The notes beneath the pieces are model-generated. The model had not been told where the DNA came from. It made no database searches and saw only the letters and a program-made list of their open reading frames with translations. The position numbers were made by a program, and so were the translations under genes. Of a stretch of 64,000 nucleotides of DNA, positions 17,354 through 25,963 are shown one piece after another; the stretch's first letter is position 1, and each line of letters opens with the position of its first letter. The DNA is from Gammaproteobacteria bacterium (lineage in GTDB: Bacteria; Pseudomonadota; Gammaproteobacteria; Pseudomonadales; Pseudomonadaceae): positions 17,513-81,512 of the forward strand of contig JAHJYA010000005.1 of assembly GCA_018826895.1 (NCBI GenBank), in the 5' to 3' direction.

Positions 17354-18601
17354 ATGCGCATCTCCACGATCCAGGCATTCAACAATGGCGTCAGCGGCCT
17401 GCAGCGCAACTATGCCGACGTGACGCGCACGCAAGAGCAGATCAGCACCGGCAATCGCATTCTCACGCCGGCCGACGATCCGGTCGCGTCCGTGCGTCTG
17501 CTGCAACTCGAGCAGCAGCAGAGCGTGTTGGGGCAGTACAACGAGAACCTGGCCGCGGCCAACAGCAGCCTGACGCAGGAGGAAGTCACGCTCAACTCGG
17601 TCAACACCGTCCTGCAGCGCGTGCGCGAGCTTACGGTACAGGCGGGCAACGGGGCGCTGAGCCAGGAAGACCGAAAATCCATCGCCGCTGAGCTGGGTGA
17701 ACGTGAAGAGGAGCTGTTCGCGCTGGTTAATACGCGCAACGCGCGAGGCGAATACCTGTTCTCGGGGTTCCAAGGCAAGACCCAGTCGTTCGTACGAGAT
17801 GCAGACGGCTCCTACAGCTACCAGGGCGACGAAGGCCAGCGAAAGCTGCAAATCGCCAGCTCCCTTCAGGTACCCATCAGTGACAGCGGCAAGGCTATTT
17901 TCGAAGATATCGTCAATGCCGGCCGCCTCGACGGCGCACTGGATCTTACTGGCGCACCCGACTCTACGCTTAGCGCCTCGGCCCCCCTTGTACAGGATGA
18001 GGTGGCCTTTGGCAGTACACCGCCGTTTCCGGAAGCCGGTGTCGAAATCATCTTCGGCAACCCCGATGCCAATAGCTATGAAGTCTTTGAGATCGGCGTA
18101 CCCGCACCGGCCCCGGTGTTGGCCAGTGGCGCCCTCGACGATGACCCGGACACCAGTGATCAACTGGTCTTTCGTGGCGTTAGCATCCTGTTTGACGGCA
18201 CCGCTGTAGGGGGCGAGAGTCTGCAGGTCACGGTCGACCCGACGCGGCAGAAACAAGGCATTCTCGATACCATCGCCACCCTGCGCCGCACCCTGGAAGA
18301 TCCCGCCAGCACCGACGCGCAGATCCGCGATAGCGTCGCGGTGGGGCTCACCAACCTGGATAACGGCATGATCAATGTCGACAGCGTACGCGGTGCTATC
18401 GGCGCGCGGCTTAACGTGATCGAGACCACCCTCACCGACAACGAGGACGTTGCTCTGGTGAATCAGGGTATCCAGGCCGACCTGCGTGAGCTGGACTATC
18501 CTGAAGCCTTGTCACGACTGTCTTTCCAGTCGATCATTCTAGAAGCGTCACAGCAGAGTTATGTGAAGATTGCCAGTTTGAATTTGTTCAGCAAAATGTG
18601 A
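17354..18601 (+). CDS. flgL: Hook-filament junction protein FlgL (HAP3)
   Basis: The 415-residue flagellin-like protein starts MRISTIQAFNNGVSGLQRNYADV (partial) and has ISTGNRILTPADDPVAS, the FlgL version of the flagellin N-terminal motif. The C-terminal flagellin helix is LDYPEALSRLSFQSIILEASQQSY in part. FlgL sits between FlgK and the filament. The region about 190-290 is a variable insert. The gene ends the flg operon, and the glycosylation island starts 112 bases downstream. Confidence 0.96.
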   Translation: MRISTIQAFNNGVSGLQRNYADVTRTQEQISTGNRILTPADDPVASVRLLQLEQQQSVLGQYNENLAAANSSLTQEEVTLNSVNTVLQRVRELTVQAGNGALSQEDRKSIAAELGEREEELFALVNTRNARGEYLFSGFQGKTQSFVRDADGSYSYQGDEGQRKLQIASSLQVPISDSGKAIFEDIVNAGRLDGALDLTGAPDSTLSASAPLVQDEVAFGSTPPFPEAGVEIIFGNPDANSYEVFEIGVPAPAPVLASGALDDDPDTSDQLVFRGVSILFDGTAVGGESLQVTVDPTRQKQGILDTIATLRRTLEDPASTDAQIRDSVAVGLTNLDNGMINVDSVRGAIGARLNVIETTLTDNEDVALVNQGIQADLRELDYPEALSRLSFQSIILEASQQSYVKIASLNLFSKM

Positions 18602-18713
18602 TGTTTACTCGCTGTACTGATGGGCGATCGCTTTACTCGACAACCAGCATTATTCAGGTCGTCCCTTTAGTGCCCGGTCTGCTTCTTTATACAGAAGACA
18701 TAAAGAGACTCGA

Positions 18714-19718
18714 ATGTTCAATGACAAGACCATCCTCGTAACCGGCGGCACAGGTTCTTTTGGGCGTACCTTCGTGCCGATGACGCTGGCACGCTACAAC
18801 CCCAAGAAAATCATCATTTTGTCCCGTGATGAGATGAAGCAGTGGGAGATGGCAAAGGGCTTCGATCGAGATCCGCGGGTGCGCTTCTTCATTGGTGATG
18901 TTCGCGACAAGGAACGCCTTTATAGGGCCTTGGATGGCGTTGATTATGTGGTGCATGCGGCGGCGACTAAAATAGTTCCGACAGCTGAGTACAATCCCTT
19001 CGAGTGCGTCAAAACCAATATTATCGGTGCGATGAACCTTATTGATGCCTGCATCGATAAAGGCGTCAAAGGCGTGGTCGCACTATCCACTGATAAGGCC
19101 AGTAGCCCGGTTAACCTGTATGGGGCCACGAAGTTGGCGTCGGATAAGTTGTTCGTAGCGGGCAACTCTTATTCGGGTGAGCATGGTTGCCGCTTTTCCG
19201 TTGTGCGCTATGGCAATGTCATGGGCTCAAGAGGTTCCATTATTCCGCTTTTCCTGTCGTTGAAGAATAGTGGTGTATTGCCCATTACCGACGAGCGCAT
19301 GACACGCTTCATGATCTCGCTGGAAGAGGGGGTCGAGCTGGTATGGCAAGCCTTCAGTGATATGGAAGGTGGCGAGATCTATGTGAAGAAAATTGCTTCG
19401 ATGAAAGTGACGGATATCGCGGACACGCTGGCGCCAGGTGCTCGCCATGAAATTATCGGTATTCGTCCGGGCGAAAAACTGCATGAGCAGATGATTGGCA
19501 CTGAGGACTCTTATAATACTTACGAGTATGACGGTTTCTATAAAATTCTTCCGGCAATCAATAATTGGAATACCTGCAAAAAACGGATCAAGGATGGTCG
19601 AAAAGTGCCTGAAGGGTTCGTTTATTCGAGTGAGGCCAATAGCGAATGGATGAGCACAGAAGCACTAAAAGGCTGGCTGAGTAAGTACGAGGCAGCCCGT
19701 GGTGAGACCTCACTGTGA
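18714..19718 (+). CDS. pseB: UDP-GlcNAc 4,6-dehydratase (inverting), PseB
   Basis: This 334-residue extended SDR enzyme has the NAD(P)-binding TGGTGSFG motif at residues 10-17. The catalytic residues are D127, K128, Y136 and K140 (STDKAS, then LYGATK), matching FlaA1/PseB D132/K133/Y141 with a constant offset of 5. PseB turns UDP-GlcNAc into UDP-2-acetamido-2,6-dideoxy-L-arabino-4-hexulose, the first step to pseudaminic acid. It is the first gene of the island. The 112-base gap after flgL carries only a poor sigma-70-like TATACA box, so its promoter is uncertain. Its stop overlaps the next start. Confidence 0.95.
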   Translation: MFNDKTILVTGGTGSFGRTFVPMTLARYNPKKIIILSRDEMKQWEMAKGFDRDPRVRFFIGDVRDKERLYRALDGVDYVVHAAATKIVPTAEYNPFECVKTNIIGAMNLIDACIDKGVKGVVALSTDKASSPVNLYGATKLASDKLFVAGNSYSGEHGCRFSVVRYGNVMGSRGSIIPLFLSLKNSGVLPITDERMTRFMISLEEGVELVWQAFSDMEGGEIYVKKIASMKVTDIADTLAPGARHEIIGIRPGEKLHEQMIGTEDSYNTYEYDGFYKILPAINNWNTCKKRIKDGRKVPEGFVYSSEANSEWMSTEALKGWLSKYEAARGETSL

Positions 19719-20659
19719 GCGAATTTATATCGGGCAAGATGCTTTCGGGGAGCGCTAAGGTTAATTTGCGAGTTCTCAAAGAAGCCTATGAGCGTGGTGA
19801 AAACATTACCAAACTACTCAGGGATGCCTGTGGAGGTCCTCAGGGCGTCAATGATATTGACACCATTGAAATCGCTTACGAATTACAGGCAGGCAGTTAT
19901 AGCCAGGGCGCGCTTAACAATTACGCCCAGCTTTCACTGCGTGCGGAAGAGCTTGCGCTGCATCTGTCCAACCACCTTCGTCCGCTTGACGTAGTCCTTG
20001 ACTGCGGTACAGGTGAAATGACGACGCTGTCATGTGCCAGCCAGAAGCTGCCCGCCAGTATCAAACTCATGGCATTCGATCTGTCACCCAGCCGTTTGAA
20101 TATCGGCCGACGCTTTGCTGCACGGGCCATGCGAGGCGATCTCTTCGCAGGCCTGGAAGTCTTTGTCGCTGCCATGGAGCGCATTCCGTTACCCGATAAT
20201 TCCGTGGATATCATTACCAGCAATCATGCGCTTGAGCCGAACTTTGGCCGAGAAGTTCAGTTGTTGCGCGAGATGCTGCGCGTTAGCCGGCGAAAACTGA
20301 TTCTGTTCGAGCCATCGTACGAAGATAACTCTGCGCAGGGGCAGCAGCGAATGCGCGAGCTCGGTTATATTCGTGGGCTGGCAGAGCATGTCGCAGCGGC
20401 GGGTGGTGTTCTGGTTGATAAGGTTGCCATGCAAAATATTGCCAACCCGTTAAACCCGACGTTTTGTTATGTCATACAGAAAGCTGAGTGCCAGAGCAGC
20501 TCGACAATTGCCTCCACTCGCTTCATCTGTCCCGTCTCAGGGAGCGTGCTCGATGATCGAGGTGGTTATCTGTGGAGCGCCGCGGGGTATGCCTACCCGA
20601 AGATCAACGGTATGCCGTTGTTGCGAGAAAAAGACGCCATTCTGATGTGTTATGAATAA
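19715..20659 (+). CDS. Class I SAM methyltransferase with C-terminal Trm112-like region
   Basis: The 314-residue protein starts at a GTG overlapping the pseB stop. Residues about 80-200 show a class I methyltransferase fold: VVLDCGTGEMTTLS as motif I, then a VDIITSNHALE motif and LLREMLRVSRRKLILFEP. The last 45 residues (ICPVSGSVLDD, then YAYPKINGMPLLRE) resemble the Trm112/UPF0434 zinc-ribbon pattern often joined to such enzymes, although only one Cys of the usual set is visible. It sits between pseB and pseC, overlapping both (1 base with pseC). A role in methylating the sugar or its precursor is inference. Confidence 0.82.
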   Translation: MSEFISGKMLSGSAKVNLRVLKEAYERGENITKLLRDACGGPQGVNDIDTIEIAYELQAGSYSQGALNNYAQLSLRAEELALHLSNHLRPLDVVLDCGTGEMTTLSCASQKLPASIKLMAFDLSPSRLNIGRRFAARAMRGDLFAGLEVFVAAMERIPLPDNSVDIITSNHALEPNFGREVQLLREMLRVSRRKLILFEPSYEDNSAQGQQRMRELGYIRGLAEHVAAAGGVLVDKVAMQNIANPLNPTFCYVIQKAECQSSSTIASTRFICPVSGSVLDDRGGYLWSAAGYAYPKINGMPLLREKDAILMCYE

Positions 20660-21825
20660 TGGCTATTATCCCGTATGGGCGGCAGGACATTACAACGGCG
20701 GATATCGATGCTGTCGTCGAGGTTCTGCAGTCTGACTTTCTGACTCAGGGGCCAATGGTGCCTCGGTTTGAGCAGAGCGTGGCCGAGCATGTGGGAGCAA
20801 CCCATGCAGTAGCCGTCAATAGCGCCACATCCGCCCTTCATATCGCGTGCTTAGCGCTCGGGCTAGGTCCTGGAGACAGTCTCTGGACGACGCCAATTTC
20901 CTTCGTTGCATCAGCCAACTGCGCTCTTTACTGTGGCGCACGCGTGGATTTCGTCGATATTGATCCACGTACCTATAACCTGTGCCCATTAGCGCTGGCG
21001 CGCAAACTGGAGGCTGCCGAACTGAGTGGCCACCTACCCAAAGTCTTGGTACCTGTGCACTTGGCTGGTCAGCCATGTGACATGCAGGCCATTCACGCGC
21101 TTGCCCAGCGATACGGTTTCAGTGTGATTGAAGATGCGTCCCATGCCGTGGGCGGCAAGTATCAGGGCACATTCATTGGTGATGGGCGTTACAGTGATAT
21201 CACCGTGTTTAGTTTTCACCCTGTGAAAATCATCACCACCGCCGAAGGCGGCCTGGCAGTAACCAATAACCCTGAGCTCTTTCAGCGCATGAACCTGCTG
21301 CGCAGCCATGGCATTACCCGTGATCCTGAGCACATGCAGGGCCTCGCTCACGGGCCGTGGTATTACGAGCAGGTCGAACTGGGTTTCAACTATCGCATGA
21401 CGGAATTGCAAGCCGCGTTGGGCGTAAGCCAGATGACGCGACTCGACGACTATGTTGCGCGCCGACATACGCTCGCTGCACGTTACGATGCGTTGCTGGC
21501 GGATCTTTCGCTGACGCTGCCCTGGCAGCATCCGGACAGTTATTCAGGACGGCACTTGTATGTGATACGCCTGAAACTCAACGAGATTGAACGTACTCAC
21601 CTTGAGGTATTCGAGGCGTTACGTGCTGCCGATATAGGGGTAAACCTGCACTACATCCCGATTCATATACAGCCCTATTATCAGCGGATGGGTTTTGCCG
21701 CGACTGATTTCCCCGAGGCGCTGCGTTATTACCACGAGGCGATCAGCCTGCCCCTGTATCAAACGCTCGAAGAGGCGCAGCAGGATCGAGTCGTAAATGC
21801 CCTGGGTGAGGCGCTCGGCCAATGA
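20659..21825 (+). CDS. pseC: PLP-dependent sugar aminotransferase PseC
   Basis: This 388-residue DegT/DnrJ/EryC1/StrS-family enzyme has the PLP Schiff-base Lys at K190 (SFHPVK followed by TTAEGG), the EDASHAVGG cofactor motif around residue 159, and the N-terminal IPYGRQDI typical of PseC. It aminates C4 of the PseB product to give UDP-4-amino-4,6-dideoxy-N-acetyl-beta-L-altrosamine. PseC proper needs a following N-acetyltransferase (PseH), and no GNAT-type PseH is encoded in this window. It overlaps pseF by 4 bases. Confidence 0.94.
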   Translation: MAIIPYGRQDITTADIDAVVEVLQSDFLTQGPMVPRFEQSVAEHVGATHAVAVNSATSALHIACLALGLGPGDSLWTTPISFVASANCALYCGARVDFVDIDPRTYNLCPLALARKLEAAELSGHLPKVLVPVHLAGQPCDMQAIHALAQRYGFSVIEDASHAVGGKYQGTFIGDGRYSDITVFSFHPVKIITTAEGGLAVTNNPELFQRMNLLRSHGITRDPEHMQGLAHGPWYYEQVELGFNYRMTELQAALGVSQMTRLDDYVARRHTLAARYDALLADLSLTLPWQHPDSYSGRHLYVIRLKLNEIERTHLEVFEALRAADIGVNLHYIPIHIQPYYQRMGFAATDFPEALRYYHEAISLPLYQTLEEAQQDRVVNALGEALGQ

Positions 21826-22529
21826 GTGTCCTGGTGATCCCCGCACGGGGCGGTAGCAAGCGAATTCCGGGCAAGAACATCCGCCCCTTTTGCGGTAAGC
21901 CAATCATCGCCTGGTCCATTGAGGCCGCGCTTGGTAGCCAATGCTTCGACCGAGTGATCGTTTCTACGGACAGTCCGGAAATCGCCGCCGTGGCCGAGGC
22001 GTGGGGAGCCGAAGTGCCTTTTGTGCGCCCTGCCGAGCTGAGCGGGGACTATACGGGGATGCGAGACGTGCTTCGCCATGCGCGCCTGTGGCTGCAAGCG
22101 AACGACAGCAACCCCCATCTGCTGATCGGTGCGCTATTGGCCACCTCACCCTTTATCAGCGCGCAGCGCATTCGTAAGGCGATCGAAATGCTTGAAGCCT
22201 GCGATAAGCAGCGTGCATTTCTGGTCTGCGCATTCAACTACCCGGTGCAACGTGGATTTCGCCTGAGCCGCGATGGCTCCCCAGAAATGCTGTTTGCAGA
22301 GCACCTGAGTACTCGCTCGCAGGACCTTGAGCCTGTCTACCATGATGCGGGTCAGCTCTATTTGAGCAAACTATGGGGGCATGACGGAGACGACGCACCT
22401 TACCTTGGCGAGGGGAGTTTACCGATCGTTTTGCCGGGCCACCTGGTTCAGGATATCGATACTGAGGAAGACTGGGCACGCGCCGAGCTGATGATGCGTG
22501 TGCTCCTGGAAATGGGTGAGTTGCAATGA
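21822..22529 (+). CDS. pseF: Pseudaminic acid cytidylyltransferase PseF
   Basis: The 235-residue CMP-sugar synthase has the nucleotide-binding P-loop-like motif IPARGGSKRIPGKN at residues 6-19, then KPIIAWSIE and VIVSTDS. It ends with the QDIDTEEDWARAE motif seen in acylneuraminate cytidylyltransferases. It activates pseudaminic acid to CMP-Pse. It overlaps pseC and pseG by 4 bases each, so pseB to pseG are translationally coupled. The choice of Pse over legionaminic or sialic acid rests on pseB, pseC and pseG next to it. Confidence 0.94.
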   Translation: MSVLVIPARGGSKRIPGKNIRPFCGKPIIAWSIEAALGSQCFDRVIVSTDSPEIAAVAEAWGAEVPFVRPAELSGDYTGMRDVLRHARLWLQANDSNPHLLIGALLATSPFISAQRIRKAIEMLEACDKQRAFLVCAFNYPVQRGFRLSRDGSPEMLFAEHLSTRSQDLEPVYHDAGQLYLSKLWGHDGDDAPYLGEGSLPIVLPGHLVQDIDTEEDWARAELMMRVLLEMGELQ

Positions 22530-23533
22530 GTCTGCCAGCCGTTCTGTTGTGTTGCGATGCGTCTGCGCAGAAAGGCTTGGGGCATTTGCAGCGTTGCATG
22601 GTGCTGGCCAAAACCTTTGTCGACGGGGGCGGGCGGGCATTCATCCTGTGCAATGGCCACGTCGACCTGACGCTTTTTCAGCCGCTATCAATCGAGTTGC
22701 GGGTTTTGGAGCTTTCCCCAGAGCAGGAGCGGCAGGAGCTGGTCGAGTTGGTTGCCTACATCGGTGCGAACCTATTAGTGATCGATCACTACCGTGCCAC
22801 ACCCGCTTATCAGCAGATGGTGCAGTCCCTCGGCGTGCCCTGGCTGCAATTCGACTACCGGCATGCGTTTACTATTCAGGCACGCTGGGTCGTCAATATC
22901 ACCCCCTGTGCCCAGGTAGCGGACTATGCCCCGCTCACGGAACCTGCCTGTACGCTATTGCTGGGGCCCCGTTTCGCCATTTTACGAGCGGAGTTCATCA
23001 ACCCTGAGCCCTTGGCCGTAGGGCCGCTGCGCTGTGTGTTGATCATGCTGGGTGGGGGTGATGACGCGGGGCTGGCCGAGAGATTTATCGACTGGCTGAG
23101 TGATGTGGCCATTACCGTCTGTGTGGTCACCACAAGATCAAATCCGGGCATGCCAAGGCTAATGGCGCGCGCTGCCGCATTAGCACATGTCGAGGTGTTG
23201 GTTGAGCCGAAGAATATTGCCGAGTTAATGCGTAGCGCTGACCTCGCCATATGTGCAGGGGGCACAACGACGTTCGAGCTGGTTAGTCAGGGGGTGCCCT
23301 TTCTTTCTGTGGCCATGGCAGACAACCAGGTCGAACTGTGTCACGCCTGGCATGCTCGTGGTGTCTGCATCCATATGGGGCTGAGCCGTTCGTTGAATCA
23401 GGAAGCGTTTCGGGCTCACTGGGAAAAAATAGAGCCTGTAGCGATGCGCCAGGCTATGCGCGAGAGCGGTCGTGGTCTGGCTGATAACCAAGGCGCGCAA
23501 CGCATTCGAGAGGCTGTTGAAAAGTGTCTATGA
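22526..23533 (+). CDS. pseG: UDP-sugar hydrolase PseG
   Basis: The 335-residue GT-B-like hydrolase has the N-terminal GLGHLQR motif (His20, equivalent to the catalytic His17 of Campylobacter PseG) and a UDP-binding C-terminal half with CAGGTTTFEL. It releases the 2,4-diacetamido-2,4,6-trideoxy-L-altrose from UDP. In this cluster the 4-N group might be something other than acetyl, which PseG would need to accept. The next gene starts within its stop codon (ATGA). Confidence 0.92.
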   Translation: MSLPAVLLCCDASAQKGLGHLQRCMVLAKTFVDGGGRAFILCNGHVDLTLFQPLSIELRVLELSPEQERQELVELVAYIGANLLVIDHYRATPAYQQMVQSLGVPWLQFDYRHAFTIQARWVVNITPCAQVADYAPLTEPACTLLLGPRFAILRAEFINPEPLAVGPLRCVLIMLGGGDDAGLAERFIDWLSDVAITVCVVTTRSNPGMPRLMARAAALAHVEVLVEPKNIAELMRSADLAICAGGTTTFELVSQGVPFLSVAMADNQVELCHAWHARGVCIHMGLSRSLNQEAFRAHWEKIEPVAMRQAMRESGRGLADNQGAQRIREAVEKCL

Positions 23534-24195
23534 ACGAAACTGCACAGCACAAGCCCGCCCTGATTGTGATTCTGGGCGGAACCGGTAATGGCCTGGTGGC
23601 CGCGCAAGTTATCAAGGATATGCAGCGTGCCGGTCAGGCAGTCGAGATGCTCGGTTTTCTCAATGACCACCAAGGGCAAGGCGAGCACATTGGCGGTTAT
23701 CCCATTCTGGGTACCACCCGTGAGTGGGCCTCATTAGCCGAAGATGTGCTGTTTCATTGCAGCTTGCTTGGTGTCGGTAACGTACAAGCGCGCGCCGCGC
23801 TGTTTGAAAGTCTGGAAATCCCCGAGGAACGCCTTGCCACTCTTATTCACCCCACGGCATGCATTGCTGATGATGTGGTGATAGGTCGGGGCGCCATGAT
23901 CTGTTCATTCGTGACTTGCCAGCCCGGTGTGCGCATTGGTCGTCTGGGCAGTATTCGCGCAGGCGCGAACATTGGCCATGATGCGACCTTGGGTGACTAT
24001 GCTTATGTAGGGCCCAATGCGACCCTTTGCGGGTATGCGACTGTGGGTAAGGGAGGCTATGTGGCGCCGAATGCGGTATTGAGGGACCGAACGGAAATGG
24101 GTGAGTACGCAGTACTGGCGGCAGGCGCTGTCGCCTTCAAGGATATCGAGCCACATTCGACCTGGATCGGTAACCCGGCCAGACGTGCAGTTTGA
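23530..24195 (+). CDS. Left-handed beta-helix acyltransferase, PglD/NeuD family
   Basis: The 221-residue protein has an N-terminal Rossmann-like UDP-sugar-binding domain (IVILGGTGNGLVAAQ near the start). The C-terminal half (about 95-210) has hexapeptide repeats of a left-handed beta-helix (VVIGRGAMIC, GANIGHDATLG, NATLCGYATVG, HSTWIGNPAR). PglD and NeuD transfer acetyl from acetyl-CoA to sugar amino or hydroxyl groups. Since PseH is missing and an ACP and KASIII follow, this is the best candidate for N- or O-acylating the Pse precursor, perhaps with a donor other than acetyl-CoA. The ATG at 23530 overlaps the pseG stop, and a GTG lies 6 bases upstream. Confidence 0.88.
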   Translation: MNETAQHKPALIVILGGTGNGLVAAQVIKDMQRAGQAVEMLGFLNDHQGQGEHIGGYPILGTTREWASLAEDVLFHCSLLGVGNVQARAALFESLEIPEERLATLIHPTACIADDVVIGRGAMICSFVTCQPGVRIGRLGSIRAGANIGHDATLGDYAYVGPNATLCGYATVGKGGYVAPNAVLRDRTEMGEYAVLAAGAVAFKDIEPHSTWIGNPARRAV

Positions 24196-24214
24196 TTCGT
24201 ATGGGGACAGGCCA

Positions 24215-24805
24215 ATGAGTACCGTGCTGCCGCTATCCTTCAAGGCCGAGCGTCGTTACTTGCATGGGAGTGATTTTTTCCAAGTACTGAGCGATTGGGC
24301 GGTTTCGGAATACGGCAGCGAAGCCTATCTCAGCCGCCTGTCTTTTCGACGCCTTGCCCGTAATTGTTGCTTGGTGGTGCTTGAAAAATCTTCGGCCGAT
24401 CTGCTGGTCGGTGAGGGGGAAGTCACTTCTGCGCAAGGGCGAAGTCCTTTCTGGTTGATCGAAACCGATAAGCCGGTTACCGAGCGCTGTCCATTCGAAG
24501 AAACAGGCATTACGGCAGGTATGGTGCTGCGGGAAAAAGAACGTGTCGCAGAGCTCTCTGAGATTAATGGCAACGCGATTGACGAAGTCATCTTTTTGAC
24601 CAAACAGCTCAACTATGCGATTTCGCCCGAAGTGGATGGGAACTGGTTATTCGGGCAGCTCCAGCTTGAAATGCCCCTGCAGAGGGCGGGACGTCCTTTA
24701 CGTATCGTGATGCGCTCGTTGCTGGCTAACCGCTTCAGCGTCAACGATATTTATTATGGCGACCAGCGGGTTGGCAATATTCGCTTCATCGTCGGGAAAC
24801 CATAA
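24215..24805 (+). CDS. Unrecognised 196-residue protein in the acyl module
   Basis: I do not recognise this protein. It starts MSTVLPLSFKAERRYLHGSD, with a GGGGACAGG ribosome-binding region upstream, and its last codon overlaps the KASIII start by one base. It has no signal peptide or transmembrane segment. The second half has two beta-rich stretches (WLFGQLQLEMPL and IVMRSLLANRF, ending in RVGNIRFIVG) with a helix before them (DEVIFLTKQLNY). That layout might be a hotdog-type fold such as acyl-ACP dehydratases or AfsA-like proteins, but this is only a guess. Tight coupling with KASIII and ACP says it works on the same acyl chain. Confidence 0.75.
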   Translation: MSTVLPLSFKAERRYLHGSDFFQVLSDWAVSEYGSEAYLSRLSFRRLARNCCLVVLEKSSADLLVGEGEVTSAQGRSPFWLIETDKPVTERCPFEETGITAGMVLREKERVAELSEINGNAIDEVIFLTKQLNYAISPEVDGNWLFGQLQLEMPLQRAGRPLRIVMRSLLANRFSVNDIYYGDQRVGNIRFIVGKP

Positions 24806-25728
24806 TGATCGGTATCAAAGCTATAGCCAGCTATTTACCTAGCGCGTCCATCGATAACCTGCAGCAGGGTGCCAAGTTCGGTGAGGACGAGGCATTCATG
24901 CGTAGCAAGATTGGGGCGTTGCAATTGCCCCGTAAAGGCGAGGCTGAAGATACATCTGATCTGGCCGCCTCCGCAGTAAAAGCGTTGATGCTGAAACAGC
25001 CCGCTTTCGATTTGGCGAGTGTGGATGCGCTCGTTGTGGTGACTCAGAACGGTGATGGTAGCGGCCTGCCGCATACGTCAGCCATTGTGCAGGAAAAGCT
25101 GGGCCTACCTAAGACCGTCGCAGCGTTTGATATTTCGCTGGGCTGCTCAGGCTACGTCTATGGGCTGTATGTGCTGAAAGGCTTTATGCAGGCTAGCGGC
25201 CTTTCCAACGGCGTGCTGATAACAGCCGACCCTTATTCGAAGATCGTTGACCCTGAGGACCGAGTGACCTCGCTATTGTTCGGTGATGCGGCTACAGCGA
25301 CCTGGTTGGGCACTGACCCTTATTGGGCTTTGGGTGATGTGGCCTTTGGTACTGATGGCTCAGGCGCTGAGCACCTGCGAGTAGAAGGCCAGACCTTGCA
25401 GATGAACGGCCGCCAGGTCTTCAATTTTGCCGCCTTGCAAGTGGCGCCTCATTTGAACAAGGTACTGGAGCGTGCCGGTTTGACGGCCGATCAGGTCGAT
25501 GCATTTTGTGTTCACCAAGGCAGTGCAGCCATTGTTGAGGCGATTGCAAGGCGCTTCCCCACGGTCTCCTCTCGTTTCATTCTGGACATCGAGAAAACAG
25601 GTAATACCGTTTCGTCATCCATACCCTTGCTGCTGGAGAAACACGCGTTCGGCAACGAGTGGAAGAATGTGGCCATCAGTGGATTCGGTGTGGGTCTTTC
25701 CTGGGCCTCCGCGCTGTTGAAAAGGTAA
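24805..25728 (+). CDS. 3-oxoacyl-ACP synthase III-like enzyme (KASIII/FabH)
   Basis: The 307-residue thiolase-fold enzyme has the complete KASIII triad: Cys114 (SLGCSGYVYG), His237 (VHQGS) and Asn267 (TGNTVSSS), in order with normal spacing. FabH enzymes condense an acyl-CoA with malonyl-ACP. It differs from housekeeping FabH and is embedded between an unknown gene and a dedicated ACP gene inside a pseudaminic acid operon. A role in making a short acyl group (for example acetoacetyl- or 3-hydroxybutyryl-ACP) for the sugar is therefore likely. KASIII and ACP genes also occur in the P. aeruginosa a-type flagellin glycosylation island. Confidence 0.92.
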   Translation: MIGIKAIASYLPSASIDNLQQGAKFGEDEAFMRSKIGALQLPRKGEAEDTSDLAASAVKALMLKQPAFDLASVDALVVVTQNGDGSGLPHTSAIVQEKLGLPKTVAAFDISLGCSGYVYGLYVLKGFMQASGLSNGVLITADPYSKIVDPEDRVTSLLFGDAATATWLGTDPYWALGDVAFGTDGSGAEHLRVEGQTLQMNGRQVFNFAALQVAPHLNKVLERAGLTADQVDAFCVHQGSAAIVEAIARRFPTVSSRFILDIEKTGNTVSSSIPLLLEKHAFGNEWKNVAISGFGVGLSWASALLKR

Positions 25729-25733
25729 AAAAT

Positions 25734-25958
25734 ATGTTGACTGAAGAGCAGGTAAGAGCGGCCATGCGGGCAGCCGGCATCAGTGTCGATATTGATGCGA
25801 TCGAGCTGAACGACAAGTTTCGTGATCGCGGGCTCGATAGCCTGGATGTGTTCAACCTACTGATCGAGCTGCAAGCCGAAACCGGGCGAGAGGTGCCGGA
25901 TAAGGATGTACCGTTACTGGACAGTACGGCGGCGATCCTGAATTACTTCAAGTCCTGA
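25734..25958 (+). CDS. Acyl carrier protein
   Basis: The 74-residue acidic helical protein carries the phosphopantetheine attachment motif GLDSLDVFNLL, with the modified Ser at position 36. It starts at the ATG 5 bases after the KASIII stop. The longer frame from 25659 overlaps KASIII and is not conserved in character. It is a dedicated carrier, separate from the housekeeping AcpP. A phosphopantetheinyl transferase must act from elsewhere in the genome. pseI follows after 5 bases. Confidence 0.93.
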   Translation: MLTEEQVRAAMRAAGISVDIDAIELNDKFRDRGLDSLDVFNLLIELQAETGREVPDKDVPLLDSTAAILNYFKS

Positions 25959-25963
25959 TCCCC

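Noticed and set aside
23530..24195. Calling the PglD-like acyltransferase gene pseH
   Set aside because: PseH is a GNAT-fold enzyme. This protein has a left-handed beta-helix with hexapeptide repeats, so it may replace PseH in function but is not the same family.
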